A stretch of DNA of 64,000 nucleotides from Allantophomopsis cytisporea (lineage: Eukaryota; Ascomycota; Leotiomycetes; Phacidiales; Phacidiaceae). A program made the position numbers and the translations under genes. The DNA lies in assembly GCA_024752435.1 (NCBI GenBank), contig CP103027.1, positions 1 to 64,000 on the forward strand, given 5' to 3'. Below the pieces are notes generated by a model that was not told the origin of the DNA, did no database searches, and was given only the letters and a program-made list of their open reading frames with translations. Positions 23,146 through 34,949 of this stretch are shown piece after piece (position 1 is the stretch's first letter; each line of letters starts with the position of its first letter).

Positions 23146-24540
23146 TTATATATCATACGGCCATATTGCGCGCAGATCTCTTTCCTTCCTGATAGGCTCC
23201 TCATCATCTGGATTCTCATTTGTCAATACAGCCTGCAACATTCCGTCAAACAACTCTCTCTGAGCCTTTATCTTAAACTCCCATTCCTCCGTAGGAACCC
23301 AGCCATCAGCAGCAATATCAAGCAAGCTTGAAAGACTACTCTTCAATCATGTGCCGCCTCAAGCATTTTATACTCCTTCCGATGAATTGCCAATTCCTCC
23401 GTCTTCGGTAGGGGAAAATGACATGAATCTGCAAAGCCCAGTTGTATCCATTGCCGTGAGATTTCTATTAACTCATGGCGGAGAGCCACAGCACCATCTT
23501 TCCATGTTCTATAGCTATAACGAAACGGTCGAAACAGAGCCTCGTTCATCAACCTTGGGCCGGATAACTTCGGGGTCAGGAATCTAGTGCAGACATCAAA
23601 CGCCTTCGCACAACGCTCACTTCCAGAGTCAGGTTTTCCCTCGAGCGTGGGATGCGCAGAAATGCTTGCGAAATCCGGAATCTCATCAGCATACCAGAAT
23701 GCTGGCTCTATGCTAGCCGACTGCCAGTCAATTATCGCAGTAATAATAGTAGGATTCTCCTCTGAAACGAATATATTTCTTTTGTGTAGATCTGGGTGGA
23801 ACAAGGTCGGTGAAGCAACCTTCTGAATCCGAAGATCTTCGGACATCTTCTTGATAACAATGCGACAAGATGCGAGAAGTTCGAGGTGGGTCCCGACAGA
23901 CCCATGGTAGGGTAGATGATGAAGCCCAGAATCGACCGGCGGAATCCTGCTTAGACCGGTATCGATGAGACCGTCACAATAGGCTGTAAGATCAAACCCT
24001 AATATTCTTCGTAAGTTTTTTGATAACTTAGAAGAATGTGAGGTCTTGAGTCTTACACGGTCCCTGATTTGGTTTTGTGTGGACATAACACCTAGACTCT
24101 CCAACACTGCAATCCCAGTACATCGGTCCGCAATGCGGCCCAATGCAAACTTCGGAGTCCAATGATTTCTTCGATTCAGATCTGAAGGGGGCATCAATGA
24201 AGTACAAGCTCCCGTATAAGGGGAATGATATATCAACTATTTCTTTGACTTTTTGATAGATATTGTCTATACATCGACCTTGCTGATCCCCACCCATAGT
24301 CGGCCACCTCTGATGTAGCTGAACGCCGGCAGCGTGCTCCATGATAAAATACTCACTACCAATAGCGTTTGAATCGTCATTGCTCCAATCGATAATTTTC
24401 GGTATAGGTATAGTCGAATTTATCTATACTAGGAGATCGCACAATAATAAGCAATTAGGTCGAATTCTTCTCGCTGTCTATCTTACAATATCTTATGGTG
24501 GCAACCTCGGAAGCAGTCGTTAACCTTTGGGGTTCTACGA
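23146..24540 (-). pseudogene. Decayed APH-family phosphotransferase
   Basis: The sequence follows fungal aminoglycoside-phosphotransferase-like (APH/choline-kinase fold) proteins in pieces. TTASEVATIRYC lies near 24500, IPIPKIIDWSND and GSEYFIMEHAAGVQL near 24400-24310, then PLYGSLYF and the catalytic block LFHPDLHKRNIFV with metal-binding IIDWQS near 23780-23700, and a terminal KERDLRAIWPYDI at 23150. The pieces lie in different frames. At least one shift is needed near 24050-24190 and one at about 23345, and the N-terminal part before TTASEV is missing. Catalytic Asp (HPDLH) and DWQ remain. It is a gene relic; the family rarely phosphorylates antibiotics in fungi and true substrates are mostly unknown. 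Confidence 0.75.
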
Positions 24541-25251
24541 CTTATGCTCTCATACCGAGTACGCTCCTAAGTGCGCTCCAATAGTCGTCTTCCAAGTGCG
24601 TTCCCAGATGTGCTGCCAGAGTACGGTCCCGGGTACGGTGCGTTCCAAATGCACTTTGAATGTACCGACACACCAGTTCAGAGCCGCACTGCAATTGCGA
24701 GCCACGTGGGAGTTCATTGGATCCGGAAGCGGATACCTCGATTGGGAGGTGTACTAGCTCTCGCGTGCAACCCACCAAAATCACCACAATAACTGCAAAA
24801 TCAGTTATGGTATTAGGTAGCATTATGAAATTGAGATTTATAGAACTATCATCTGAGCGCATATGGCTGGTGTCGTATGAGAGATCACGATCTGGAATCC
24901 GGAGATCCACGTGATATATCCATGGGCACATTGTATTAAGTAATGAGAAACGGAGTATATCAGCAGCTTGGTTCTCATGTTTGATGCTATTCCGGAGGTA
25001 ATACATTGGCCAATTATAACCGTCGCCGAAAAGGTTATTTCGGTATCTTGTTTGAAGATATTTATTCCGAATAGAAAATAACAAGGTCATTACGCTGGAT
25101 GTCCGCAATGGCTCGAAGTATTTAGTAATCCAAGTGCTCTCTGTACATGGTAAATTCGGTTATACTTCTAATATTTCAAAAAGCGTCTCAGGAAACATAC
25201 ACACTTTTGTGAAACTAGACCCATCTGAGGCATTTTTTCGATCGCGTCACC
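24541..25251. other. Intergenic region with short GC-richer imperfect repeats
   Basis: A 130-bp stretch (24560-24690) has imperfectly repeated units like GTGCGTTCCAA and GTACGGTCCCGG. No gene is supported. Confidence 0.4.
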
Positions 25252-25527
25252 ATGCCCAACGAGAAAGAGACAGACAATCAAAACCCTAGTTACACCTCGT
25301 TGATTGAAAACAATGGTAGGTTGACCACACTATATCGCTAACATCTTCCAGACTGACAAGAAGTAACAGGCGACTTTGGAGATATGTCCTGGGACTCTAA
25401 TGGGACGCAATCTAAGCAAGCTGCAAGTTCTGTGGAAGCTAATACCAGTGACTATGTGGCTGGAGAGACTGTAAAGCCTGGATCCCAGCGCAAGAAGGAT
25501 CAACTTCAAAAGTGTTCTTCCGAGTAG
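25252..25527 (+). CDS. Small hydrophilic protein, two exons, unrecognised
   Basis: An ATG in a strong context (GTCACCATG) opens a frame that splices over a 54-nt intron (25316-25369; GTAGGT donor, CTGAC branch point 14 nt before CAG) into a second exon ending at TAG 25525-25527. The product is 73 residues, rich in Ser, Asn, Gln, Glu and Lys, without signal peptide, membrane segment or cysteine pattern. The reading is supported by the in-phase splice and by the clean 74-codon result; there is no family match I know. It could be a short stress- or conidiation-type protein, or a chance frame. Confidence 0.45.
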
Positions 25528-26662
25528 TAGATATCGTTACGCGACCTTGATACTGGTCGTTATGATCCCGCTTATCTGTTACAACCACTGATCACTTTGA
25601 AGTTGGGAGATAGTTCTTAGCTTGAAGTGGAAGTTTTTCAATCGCAGAAGATAGATTAAGGGAGGCTATAGCAAACACCCTTGGTTTTTTACTCTGTTTG
25701 GACTGATATTTGCACTTCAAGTTTCGCATTACAGCGTGGCGGTCTTCAGGCTTGGTGGAGTGTCGGTTCTTTCGTCAGAAACGCAGTAATAATAACGGTT
25801 GAGATGATAACTTAGTTTTATGAACTTCCCATGTTGTTGTTGCATGCAATGATAAGTAGATGGTGAGTAGCAGCACCTGTTCAACTAATCCTCAAATACT
25901 TAAGTGATTATTCATTAAATAAAAGTCATCAAAGTGGTAATTTATCAGAAATCGAGCTAATATATGGAACAATATTGCTGAAGTGTAGTAAAACCCCAGG
26001 GTTGCGAGAATTTGGCTAAATTAAAATCCATACAAAAATGGGTTTGTCCTGCAGGAGTGTGGTCTGTCAAACCGTCGTCGTGTAACAGGATCCAACCCAA
26101 GAGCCACCCCGGAAACATCATATCACGTGCTGTGCATGAATTGAGATTGTATCCAGAGCCAATAGGATTAGATGTGTAATTTTTGACGACATCCAGTAAC
26201 ATCCCTGCTCAGCCTTCTGCATTAGTGCTTGTTTAAACTCGTGGCATCCGGAACACACATCAAGTTGGGCACTTTTTGAAAGACACTCTACCCGGTATGT
26301 TAAGACAGAGAGTGGTTTATATATCGCAACCTCTAGGTCTCGAAAGCGCAGTCTTCTCTTCTTCATTTAGATTTCCACTCTTGAACCACGCAGCCTTAGC
26401 GGCACTTTATACTTCTGTATATTTGCGGCCTCTCTTACTATATCTACAATCTGTATATTCCGAAGCACTGCAATATGTTGGAGTAAGCGAGTCTATTCTC
26501 TTTTCCTTTTGCTTTTGCCTCGAAATTCCCGTCTCGGTTATCGGCGACACACTCGAATCTCCATATAATAACATCTTATCGGGAGAAAACTCTCGAGACT
26601 TACTGCTTTATTCTGATATCAATTTCAATCCTTTACTGACGACCTTTCCCTTCAGAAACCAT
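25528..26662. other. Intergenic region upstream of the Cys-cluster regulator relic
   Basis: No supportable gene. An open frame enters from 26276 but has no features before the ATG at 26663; the pyrimidine-rich 26330-26660 stretch looks like promoter and leader. Confidence 0.45.
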
Positions 26663-29480
26663 ATGGAAACGCAGTATTTTGATTACCAAGCTTTGCCAAC
26701 TGTGTCGAGCAATTGCCAGAGCGAAGCAACGGAGCTAATCTTTGCCCAAGAACCACCTACCGCTACCAGTCCTAACCTTCTCCTCAGTATCACGACTTCT
26801 GATTACCTTCATAACCACACCATCCAGAAGTTTCCATGCACAATCGGCCCCGAATATGATGAAATCTCGGCCTACTCTTCTACCCCATTACTCTATCCAA
26901 ACAATGAATTAGGCTACGCTAATTTTACATTTCATGAAGCAGCTGGCAAAATTCAAATCACGCCAGCTGCAGCCTCGTTACCATCCCAACTCTCTGGTGG
27001 AGGAAGCTCAGTGAGGAACTCTCAGCCAGATCTCCCCGATGATATCTGCCAAATCATCGCCAAGCAATATCTCCAACAACAGGGCTTTGAAGGCGCAGGA
27101 TATTTGACTCCCCTAATAGCGAGACGGATGGCCCTAAATTATCTTGACCAACAAGGTTACCAGCAGCGGAAAGTCCCAAAATCCAACCAAAGCTCATTCC
27201 ACAGCAACAGATCATACAGCACCTTGAAAGTTTTTCTCAAAATGAGTTTTCGTTATCAAATCCTACACAACAGACACCTATTGCCTTATCTGTGCCGGCA
27301 ATCCAAGAACCTGGGACCTTCTTGGACTACAATTCCCCTAGCTCCTGTCCCGAGCATGATGAGATGGATGACGTTCAATTTGTACAGGCTCCAGATATCG
27401 CTGGTTCTCGAGATTTGGACACAGAAAGCATTAACCATCAACTAGTACCTGTTGATACCTGTTCGAATGGACCTAATGGAATAAGAAGTATCAATAATGA
27501 TTTCCCTGGACCCACAAACAATTCTAACATTTCAGCCAATCTGGACGATTCAACCTGATTTAGCGAATTCATAGACTTTAGCGGACAGAGTACTTCGCAA
27601 ACCGTAGAGAGATCTGGATTTTCAGGATTGGTTAGCTCGGGAACTGGGAGCTTAGGCCACACATCCAGTGTCGCCCCTGTTGATTCTCCCTTTAGTTTTG
27701 CCAGTAATTGGATCACCACGGATGCGCTTACCATGAGCTCAGAAGATGAATGTTCATTTCAGTCCCCGAAACCTCCCGCCGTCAGTTTGACACACAAATA
27801 TGCTACGAAGTATATCAAGCAGGCTTCACACTCGGGTATTGATGCAAGCCTGCCACAGGTAGAGCTCATCAGAATGCGAAACACCTCTTCTGGCAAAGGC
27901 TCAGAATAGCTCACCATGCCAGATTATTCGGAGCCCTCTATAAGTGTCAATACACGCACTACATTTAGACGACGCACGCCAGTCAGATCAAGTAACTTCA
28001 AGCAACTCAAGCAACAACCTGGATCCTCCCAGACTAGCCAAAATAACAGACCTTCTCGTGGACACAAAACCACGAAAACATGCCTGAACTGTTCAAGTAA
28101 GAAGAAAAGGGTAAGCACTCTAACTCTTCAACTCTACATCTTCTAATCTTGATTAGTGCAGTGACCGTCGCGCATCACGGCCATGTGAAGAGTGCAAGAA
28201 AACCTTTAGCAACCCAGACCAACCTAGTGACTTGACAATCCCAATCTCCATCTGCCAAGACTATGCCGAAAAGCTTCTTGACATCCGCAAGTCTATACCA
28301 GGTACGGTTCTTACAACCCTCCACAGACACTACTGACACAGCTATAGACTTTTTTTTTTTATCTCAGCAGACCAAGAATGCCTCCTTACATCCTGAATGG
28401 TAATACTTTCAGACTTGAACTAGCGCATCCATTGTACATTACTGGGACAACGGTTATTCATGTCAAGAGTGCCACAAAGCTTCTGGTCGAGGTACAAGAA
28501 GGCCATGAATAAGAACATTGGTGAAAATGAAGTTATTACCAAAGTCATAAATATTACCGGTGGATCTTTTGAGTCTCGGCAAGAGCTTAAAGCCTACCGT
28601 TTTGTCGAAGGCACTCTCCCTACTTATGAGATCCTCATCAACTGGGCCCGCTACGGTATATCCTTGAAGGCTAGTCTTGTTCCAGAAAATATGGAATGCG
28701 TGCTAGACGATTTTCTCGATGCATACACAGCATCTATGCCAATTCCCCTAATGGTATGTACTTGTCTGGGAGCTTTCTTCGTTTGCTCACCCGTACAGCA
28801 TCACCTTGCAAAGCTTGTGCTCGAAACAGCCTGTCTTGCACGATTCCTAGACGACCGCCGCCTACCTGTAATCTTCAACAAGAGCCAAGAGGTACTAGAT
28901 TGTATATCGAAAAAATCTCCATACCTACACATTATGGACTTTAGTAAGTGGAAGCGCTCTTCGAGGGTTTGCCAAGAGACTCGCGAACAGTTCCGCTTCT
29001 GAGTTATTAAAGGCATTGAGGCTCGTGAATCCCAAATTTTGTTGGAATTCGATAAGTATACAAAGAATCCCATGAACCCGTTTGTTCTACTTGCATGTGT
29101 GCAGCGTATGATGATTTTGTACAGAAACATCAGAGAACGATATCATTTGTTTGGATTGTGTAAGCATCTTCCCCCCACTCAATAAGAGAAATAAAGAGCA
29201 ATCTGATGACCTTTCGTTAGCTGAACGAATCCGTCCCGCCGAGATAATGACAAATGCGATGGCCCCTCGCCTATATCTAATCTCGAACCGATGCTTCAAT
29301 GGAAACCAAATACAATCACCATTCATTAATCATTTGAAGGAGAAGCAGTCTGAGGCTTTCCAAAATAATGAAGATCTGATTGCAAGGTTTAGCAAGCTTA
29401 ACCTTGCAGAGTCCTACTTTCGTAAGATCTATCTGTCCCTTTATCCCAAATACCTACCGACTGATATCAGCCCCTAGTGA
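26663..29480 (+). pseudogene. Decayed fungal regulator with a C-x2-C-x6-C...C-x2-C cluster
   Basis: From METQYFDYQ (26663) a Gln/Ser/Pro-rich frame runs to about 27180 and must then shift frame to continue (PQQQIIQHLESFSQN...). In that frame there are stops at 27556-27558 and 27907-27909. Near 28079-28200 the frame encodes KTCLNCSSKKKRCSDRRASRPCEECKK, where a 46-nt intron (28111-28156) splits the cluster. This resembles a variant binuclear zinc cluster at the C-terminal side of a long disordered activator-like region. After a further intron the frame breaks again, yet downstream blocks with SFWSRYKKAMN, ITGGSFESRQELKAYRF and a 45-nt intron-like stretch at 28754-28798 are still readable to about 29480. 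It is an old regulator gene with several lesions; retained splice sites suggest decay began recently relative to the AT-rich gaps. Confidence 0.6.
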
Positions 29481-30466
29481 AAGAGTGCAAAGGAAGTAAA
29501 CATGATAACACGTATCTTAGTCTACATGGTCAGACGAAAGATAAACGGATGGATCGCAAGAAAGACGAAGGAAGGAAAGTTGATTGTCGAGAGAACTCGG
29601 CTTCATAAGCATTTGGCACTCAGCCCCGGTTTCCTCGAGTTCACATTCAGGACCTGGAGAACAGCCTAGTTATTTTATATGGACGTTTCTTAGAGAGTTT
29701 GGCCCACCTTCTCCTCCACCATCAATTGTCGGAGTAGAGGATGATTAGGCTGACATATTTTGTCTCTTTTATAATCCATCAACTAATAGCAAGTGCTTTT
29801 TTTTTCTTTCATCATGAGACAGTCACCTAAGTATCAGAGCTACGTTTTCACTTCTATTTTTATCATATTCAAGAAGTTGACCAAATTAATAATAACACCT
29901 CCCCATAATAACACTCAGAGAAGTGATACATAGTTGTTGTATAACAATGTTGAGCTACTCGTAGTATTCGTGTGTATACATAATCTAAAGGCTCGCGGAA
30001 ATTTAATATTAAGGTCCTATCTTGGGCTACGAAGTTTGACTCTAGTCATGCAAACGAGTCTGCCAGCTACATATTCGCAGCAAATTGGATCTTAACTAAC
30101 CATCTAATATAATCTTCACCTTGAAAACCAATTTTTATGCGTTGGATGACATAATTGCTGTCAGCAGCTATACTATCTTACCTAACTACTACTTGCGTAC
30201 TACGTTTTAACTATACTAACTATTCGCCCCCTTGACGGTATAGCAACTGAGATGATCTTGAGTTTAAGTAGAAGATCCTGAATATATACTAGTTCCAGTC
30301 ATAAAGCTCATAGCGGCGTGCACCTCCGTAGTAGATTTATACACTAGGATATCAGATGTGGTAACAAATTAAAAATATCTTTTGGGATATCAAGACTTAG
30401 CTATACATAAGCACTCAGTACCGAAGCCAGCACCACAGATTTATATCCTTCATCATTATGAGCATT
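29481..30466. other. AT-rich intergenic region
   Basis: 29480-29690 may still hold distal pieces of the preceding relic. The remainder is AT-rich, TA-rich and without frames, then the 3' flank of the acyltransferase. Confidence 0.45.
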
Positions 30467-31936
30467 TCACTCAACGACATCATCCACCCAGCTCTTCCAG
30501 CTCGGTTCCGTACACAAGATCGCCATTTTGTCGACATCTAAAGTCACCAAGACCTCGACCTTAGCACTATCCCTTCCTGGTAGTATCAGACCGGCGCCCA
30601 TATTCCAATCAGCTTGTGCTCTGCGTATCGCGTCTGGGACACCATCGCCATCCTCCCCCAATAGGCCTGGAAGCCTCCAGCGCGTATTTGTTCCAAAATG
30701 GCGCCACGTATTGAAGTAGAAGTCGCCTGGATCGCTTGCGTCAGCGCTGAGCCCCAAGAACCGTGGGTCGGGGGCCGCGCGGAAAAGAGCTGTGCGAAGG
30801 GCAACAAAATCATCATTGATATCACAAACGGCCTCGTCGATGGCGCGGACTATGATTCCTAAAGCCATGCGGCTAGTATCGTAGTCACTATCACAAGCTT
30901 CTAAGAGGGTAGCAGTATCGATGTCAATGACGGGAAGAGCGACGGTGTTGCCGGCGCTATAGCTCATGATACTGGTGAAAGCGCGGCGTCGCCAGTCGAT
31001 TGAAACCATGAGACGTACTTTTTCGGGAATATTTTCCTTGTGTAGCGATGAGAAAAGAAAGTCCTTGGGACTGGACAAACGTGCCTTTGTGACATGGGCC
31101 CATGTAATCGCCGCGAGACAGGTAAATGTCGAAGGTAGGCGCCCACCAGAATTAGCGCCTGGCGCTTGCACAAGTTCCTCCTTCAGATTATTGATCTGGT
31201 TGCCTCCAATCACGAAAATACGACCAGTCTTCTGAATTTTTTCTAACGGCGTACTTGTGGGCAGTACACGGAATTGTGTAGGACCGGTGGGAGATGGAAG
31301 TAGGCTATACTCGGTACAGAACTTAAGGAGTTCACGAAATGTGTGGGAGACAGAGTTCGGCAAGTGGCAGTTAATACTATGCTCAGGGATATCAATCTGA
31401 GTATCCACTGGGTATTGGACCTCGAGGCTCCGGGTTGTATCCCTGGTTAATTCAGCAAAGCAGTTGATAAAATTGTCCATGCTGGTACCATCTGAGATAG
31501 AATGGTGGCTGTAAATACCCAGCAGCAGTCCACCCTCGATTACTCTTGCATGGACCTCGAGAACCGGGATGCCTTTTCCATCCTCAAGCAATTGATATGG
31601 AAGGTCGAAAGAATTGTTAACAAAGGCTCTCGCTGGGAAACCTTGGGCTTGGAGCTGGGAGTAGGTCCAGCCGAAGGTGTCTCGCTGATCAAAGACTTTG
31701 AGTGGGATTTGAGCAGGTTCTTCTAGACTAATACGAAGATGGCCAATGGGCTCTGACAGGAGAAAGATTTTACCTGCAAGATCCGGGATATGCTTGGACA
31801 GCTGATTAAGTGCCAGAGTCAGATGTTCCTTGAGAGATTCAAGACTTCCATTATATTGATGGGCGAAGCAGTACCATTGACGCATGTATGCCCTAGGTGC
31901 TATTTGATTCCAAGTGCTTAGGAGTCGGCTTTTCAT
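30467..31936 (-). CDS. BAHD-like acyltransferase (trichothecene 3-O-acetyltransferase-type fold)
   Basis: Intronless, 489 residues. The first ATG is at 31936 in a GCCACCATG context; the frame runs three codons further upstream only through a GTG. The catalytic HxxxD is H145-D149 (HHSISDG), and the second-domain segment WNMGAG near the C-terminus takes the place of the DFGWG motif of plant BAHD enzymes. The FTCLAAITWAHVTKAR helix and DWRRR strand match fungal members of the transferase family (PF02458). These soluble enzymes move acyl groups from CoA thioesters to hydroxyl or amine groups of secondary metabolites. The gene diverges from an SDR gene 686 bp away, so the pair may share regulation. 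Substrate unknown. Confidence 0.85.
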   Translation of the reverse strand: MKSRLLSTWNQIAPRAYMRQWYCFAHQYNGSLESLKEHLTLALNQLSKHIPDLAGKIFLLSEPIGHLRISLEEPAQIPLKVFDQRDTFGWTYSQLQAQGFPARAFVNNSFDLPYQLLEDGKGIPVLEVHARVIEGGLLLGIYSHHSISDGTSMDNFINCFAELTRDTTRSLEVQYPVDTQIDIPEHSINCHLPNSVSHTFRELLKFCTEYSLLPSPTGPTQFRVLPTSTPLEKIQKTGRIFVIGGNQINNLKEELVQAPGANSGGRLPSTFTCLAAITWAHVTKARLSSPKDFLFSSLHKENIPEKVRLMVSIDWRRRAFTSIMSYSAGNTVALPVIDIDTATLLEACDSDYDTSRMALGIIVRAIDEAVCDINDDFVALRTALFRAAPDPRFLGLSADASDPGDFYFNTWRHFGTNTRWRLPGLLGEDGDGVPDAIRRAQADWNMGAGLILPGRDSAKVEVLVTLDVDKMAILCTEPSWKSWVDDVVE

Positions 31937-32622
31937 GGTGGCCACAAATCCGAGCTTCTCTGAAAACTTTAGATATGGTATTCAAGCAATTGTTTCTTTG
32001 TTCTTGAGCAGTATTTGCTTCCCTACAGCTGGTAGAACATTCTGATCAAGAAGATATCATATGAAGCAACCTGTGTTGTCTTGCCTAGTAGGGAATTGCT
32101 GTAGTTATCGACAAGGGCGACTGTTACTGTAATGGTGTTCTTTGGTGCTGCACTCACATTCAGCCTATCACTGTAATTGGAACGTATCACGTGATAGATG
32201 TTTAATCCATACGGCGCCATCAAACCGCAAAGTCGGAATTTTGAGCCAGATCACTTTGCCAACACAAAAATCGAAGCGGCAACAATTTAAGAGATTGCGA
32301 TGTCGAAAAAAGCCTTTGGTACATGTTAGTATGAAGCACTCCACAGTGTTCCGCACTCGGGTCACCTGCTATACATCCTTCGCTAAAATCCCCCCCGAAG
32401 CGCAGGATAATACTAGGTTTGGAGGACTGTGTGCCGGCGGAAAGTTATCCGAATCAACAATGCATCATAGAACATTAAGAATCACATCTCATAAGTTCTA
32501 TATCTTCCAGGTTCCCAAATACTTGATCACAATTCCTCACCGAAGTCATTGAAAACCAATTGATTGAATAGTTGCCTCAGAAGTCTCCCGCTAAGCCACC
32601 GAGATAATTAGTACTTGCAGAA
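31937..32622. other. Divergent promoter between acyltransferase and SDR
   Basis: 686 bp non-coding. It contains a palindromic TATCACGTGATA near 32184-32195, with an E-box core CACGTG, suitable for a bHLH factor. No gene supported. Confidence 0.55.
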
Positions 32623-33531
32623 ATGGCTTCAGCAGATCACAGGGATACCTTAACATCACGAGTCATTCCCACTATGACGTTGTCAACAGCAGATAACCCG
32701 TTGACGGCAGTACTTCCTTCAACCTCGAACTCTGATCCACGGGCAAGAGTACTTTCTAGATTTGAAGTGGAAGGCAATGCCATTGTCACTGGAGGAGCTG
32801 GAGCATTGGGTCTTACAGCTACCCGGGCCTTGCTCGAGCACGGTTTATCCTCTGTGTCTCTTTTCGATCTCGAACGCACTCTTGTAACATCCAAGACAGA
32901 TATCGAAACGCTGCGAACGGACTTCCCAGATCGCAAGATTTTGACTTATGCTGCAGACGTGACTTCGGCGGAAGCAGTTGGCGAATTGACTCAGCGGGCT
33001 GTCAAAGAAATGGGGGGCTTACATGTCCTGTGCTGTTTTGCAGGAATTGTAGGTTGCGTGGATTCCATTTCTGCGTCCCCCGGCCAGTTTCGCAGCGTTA
33101 TTGATGTTAATTTGACGGGATCATTCTTTTGTGCGCAAGCGGCTGCGAAGGCCATGATGGAACAGAAAACGGGCGGAAGCATACTGTTCACTGCTTCCAT
33201 ATCCGCGCACCATACCAACTTCCCACAGCCTCAAGTAGCTTACAATGTCAGCAAAGCTGGTGTCGCTCATCTAACGCGCAACTTGGCTACCGAGTGGGCA
33301 GTTCATGGGATTCGTGTGAACAGTATCAGTCCGGGATATATGGATACTGTTCTAAATGCCGGAGATAATTTGGCAGCAATCCGGGAAAGCTGGGCGTCAC
33401 ATTGCCCCTTAGGGCGAATGGGGGATGTCGAAGAGATCACAGGCGCGGTAGTGCTTCTAAGTAGTAAACGCGCTGGCAGATACATTACGGGTGCTGATTT
33501 AATGGTAGATGGAGGCGCGATGTGTATGTAG
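32623..33531 (+). CDS. Short-chain dehydrogenase/reductase, polyol/ketose type
   Basis: Intronless, 302 residues. A 45-residue N-terminal extension precedes the classical SDR core. The cofactor motif is TGGAGALG (56-63), the acid after strand 2 lies in FDLERT (an Asp that favours NAD(H)), and the catalytic Tyr-Lys is Y207-K211 (YNVSK) with Ser near 192. The C-terminus ADLMVDGG matches the usual last strand. It resembles fungal D-arabinitol/mannitol/sorbose dehydrogenases, which interconvert sugar alcohols and ketoses. It is convergent with another SDR that lies only 362 bp away, and it opens the polyol group 32.6-36.7 kb. Exact substrate cannot be set. Confidence 0.82.
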   Translation: MASADHRDTLTSRVIPTMTLSTADNPLTAVLPSTSNSDPRARVLSRFEVEGNAIVTGGAGALGLTATRALLEHGLSSVSLFDLERTLVTSKTDIETLRTDFPDRKILTYAADVTSAEAVGELTQRAVKEMGGLHVLCCFAGIVGCVDSISASPGQFRSVIDVNLTGSFFCAQAAAKAMMEQKTGGSILFTASISAHHTNFPQPQVAYNVSKAGVAHLTRNLATEWAVHGIRVNSISPGYMDTVLNAGDNLAAIRESWASHCPLGRMGDVEEITGAVVLLSSKRAGRYITGADLMVDGGAMCM

Positions 33532-33893
33532 AACATAAGGAGTAGAGTTATCTAGAAGGATTTCCAATGATACTATGTTACACCATCTACTGTAACTTCC
33601 TACTGCGAATCGGATATATATCATACCTGTCAAATCAGTGACAGTAATCTACATTGCTGGTTTCAAAGGTGAAATACCGACTCTTATCTCTGCAGAGTTC
33701 GAGAAATCTATAAAATCGAAACGCCTCGAAACATGGTTTGCATTCTAGGAAGATATGCTCATACTTGGTAGATTTTATTTAAAGGAACCTTCTCTCTCAT
33801 ACATAAGTGGAACTTCAGATCTCACCGGTGACATTTTCTAAAGTCTAACACTATTAATTTCCAAATCCTCCAAAGAATATTCTATAAATCCTC
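33532..33893. other. Convergent 3' spacer between two SDR genes
   Basis: 362 bp AT-rich sequence, presumably both 3' untranslated regions. No terminator-like structure identified. Confidence 0.5.
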
Positions 33894-34949
33894 TCAAGGT
33901 AAAACGTATCCGCCATCAAGCAGTACATCGCTTCCCGTCATATATGTAGAAGCGTCACTGGCAAGGTAAAGGTAAAGACCTTTGATCTCCTTCACATGAC
34001 CTTGCCTACCAAGTGCTGACATACGGTACGCTTCATTGACAGCGGATGGTCCTGCACCCATTTTGGTATCAAAAAACCCAGGAGAAACTATATTGACCCG
34101 GGCGAAATCTCGCCATTCGCGAGCAAGCGATTTCCCAAAGTGGGTAACGAATGCTTTGGTTGCATTGTAAACTGGTTGATCGATCGGCACATTCACAATA
34201 TGTGCGCTCATGCTTGATGTTATGATGAGATTTCCAAAGCCTTGACGTTTGAATATCTCTCCAGCGTACTTTGCGCAATGAACTACGCCGTCAACTATGT
34301 TAAGTAGTTAGCAAGAGCATCGATAAATAGATTGTGGGTAACAGACCATTCACAGACATCTGCTTCTTGTACTCCTCAAGTGTTTGCTCTAATATTGGCT
34401 TCGAGATGGCCATTCCTATGAGGTGTCAATTTTGCAGCTTGAAATCATTAACGTCTGCTCGAACTCACCCGCGTTGGCCACAAATACATCTATTCGACCA
34501 AAGTCTTTGACGACTTCCGCGATCGCTTTCTGGACCTTCTCAGCGTCTGAAACTTGGAGGCTGTCAGCTAAAGGTTACGTTGAGCTACTATCACAGAGGT
34601 TACTACCATCAACCTTATAGGCAGAAGTCTTGACTTTATGAGTTTTGGCTAAAGATTCTGCTTTTTGTATAGCGGTATCATTACTTGAAGTGCATCGTAT
34701 ACGTCAACAAAAACCACTCTGTAATCCCGAGAATGAATAGTTAACTCACGAGCTGTACCACATAGCAACATTGGCATTGGCCTCCACCATAGCCTCCGCA
34801 ACTGCCAACCCAATCCCATCAGCTGCACCTGTAACAACAACAACCTTGCCATCCAATTGGAACTGCTTCAGAACATTGGTAGGTGTGTCTGGAATGGGAC
34901 GCGGAAATCCCTCTCGGACCGTCTCACATTCAGCTACCGACATAGACAT
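33894..34949 (-). CDS. L-xylulose/sorbose-reductase-type SDR
   Basis: Five exons (34949-34750, 34683-34607, 34552-34469, 34415-34347, 34294-33894) joined over introns of 66, 54, 53 and 52 nt give 276 residues with all phases consistent. Motifs are VTGAADGIG (cofactor), VANAG, ITSSMSAH (Ser), YNATK (Tyr-Lys) and a terminal DVLLDGGYVLP. The sequence pattern, including PIPDTPTNVLKQFQLDGK at the N-terminus and the SAHIVNVPIDQPVYN block, is that of the fungal NADPH-dependent L-xylulose/L-xylo-3-hexulose/sorbose reductase and mannitol dehydrogenase group. It acts in the cytosol, reducing a ketose to a polyol. It diverges from a sorbitol/xylitol dehydrogenase gene across a 545-bp promoter with three CreA-type sites. 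Confidence 0.88.

Noticed and set aside
24542..25108. 188-codon minus-strand frame upstream of the phosphotransferase relic
   Set aside because: No recognisable motif, biased composition and no start context; it overlaps imperfect repeats and looks like a chance frame.
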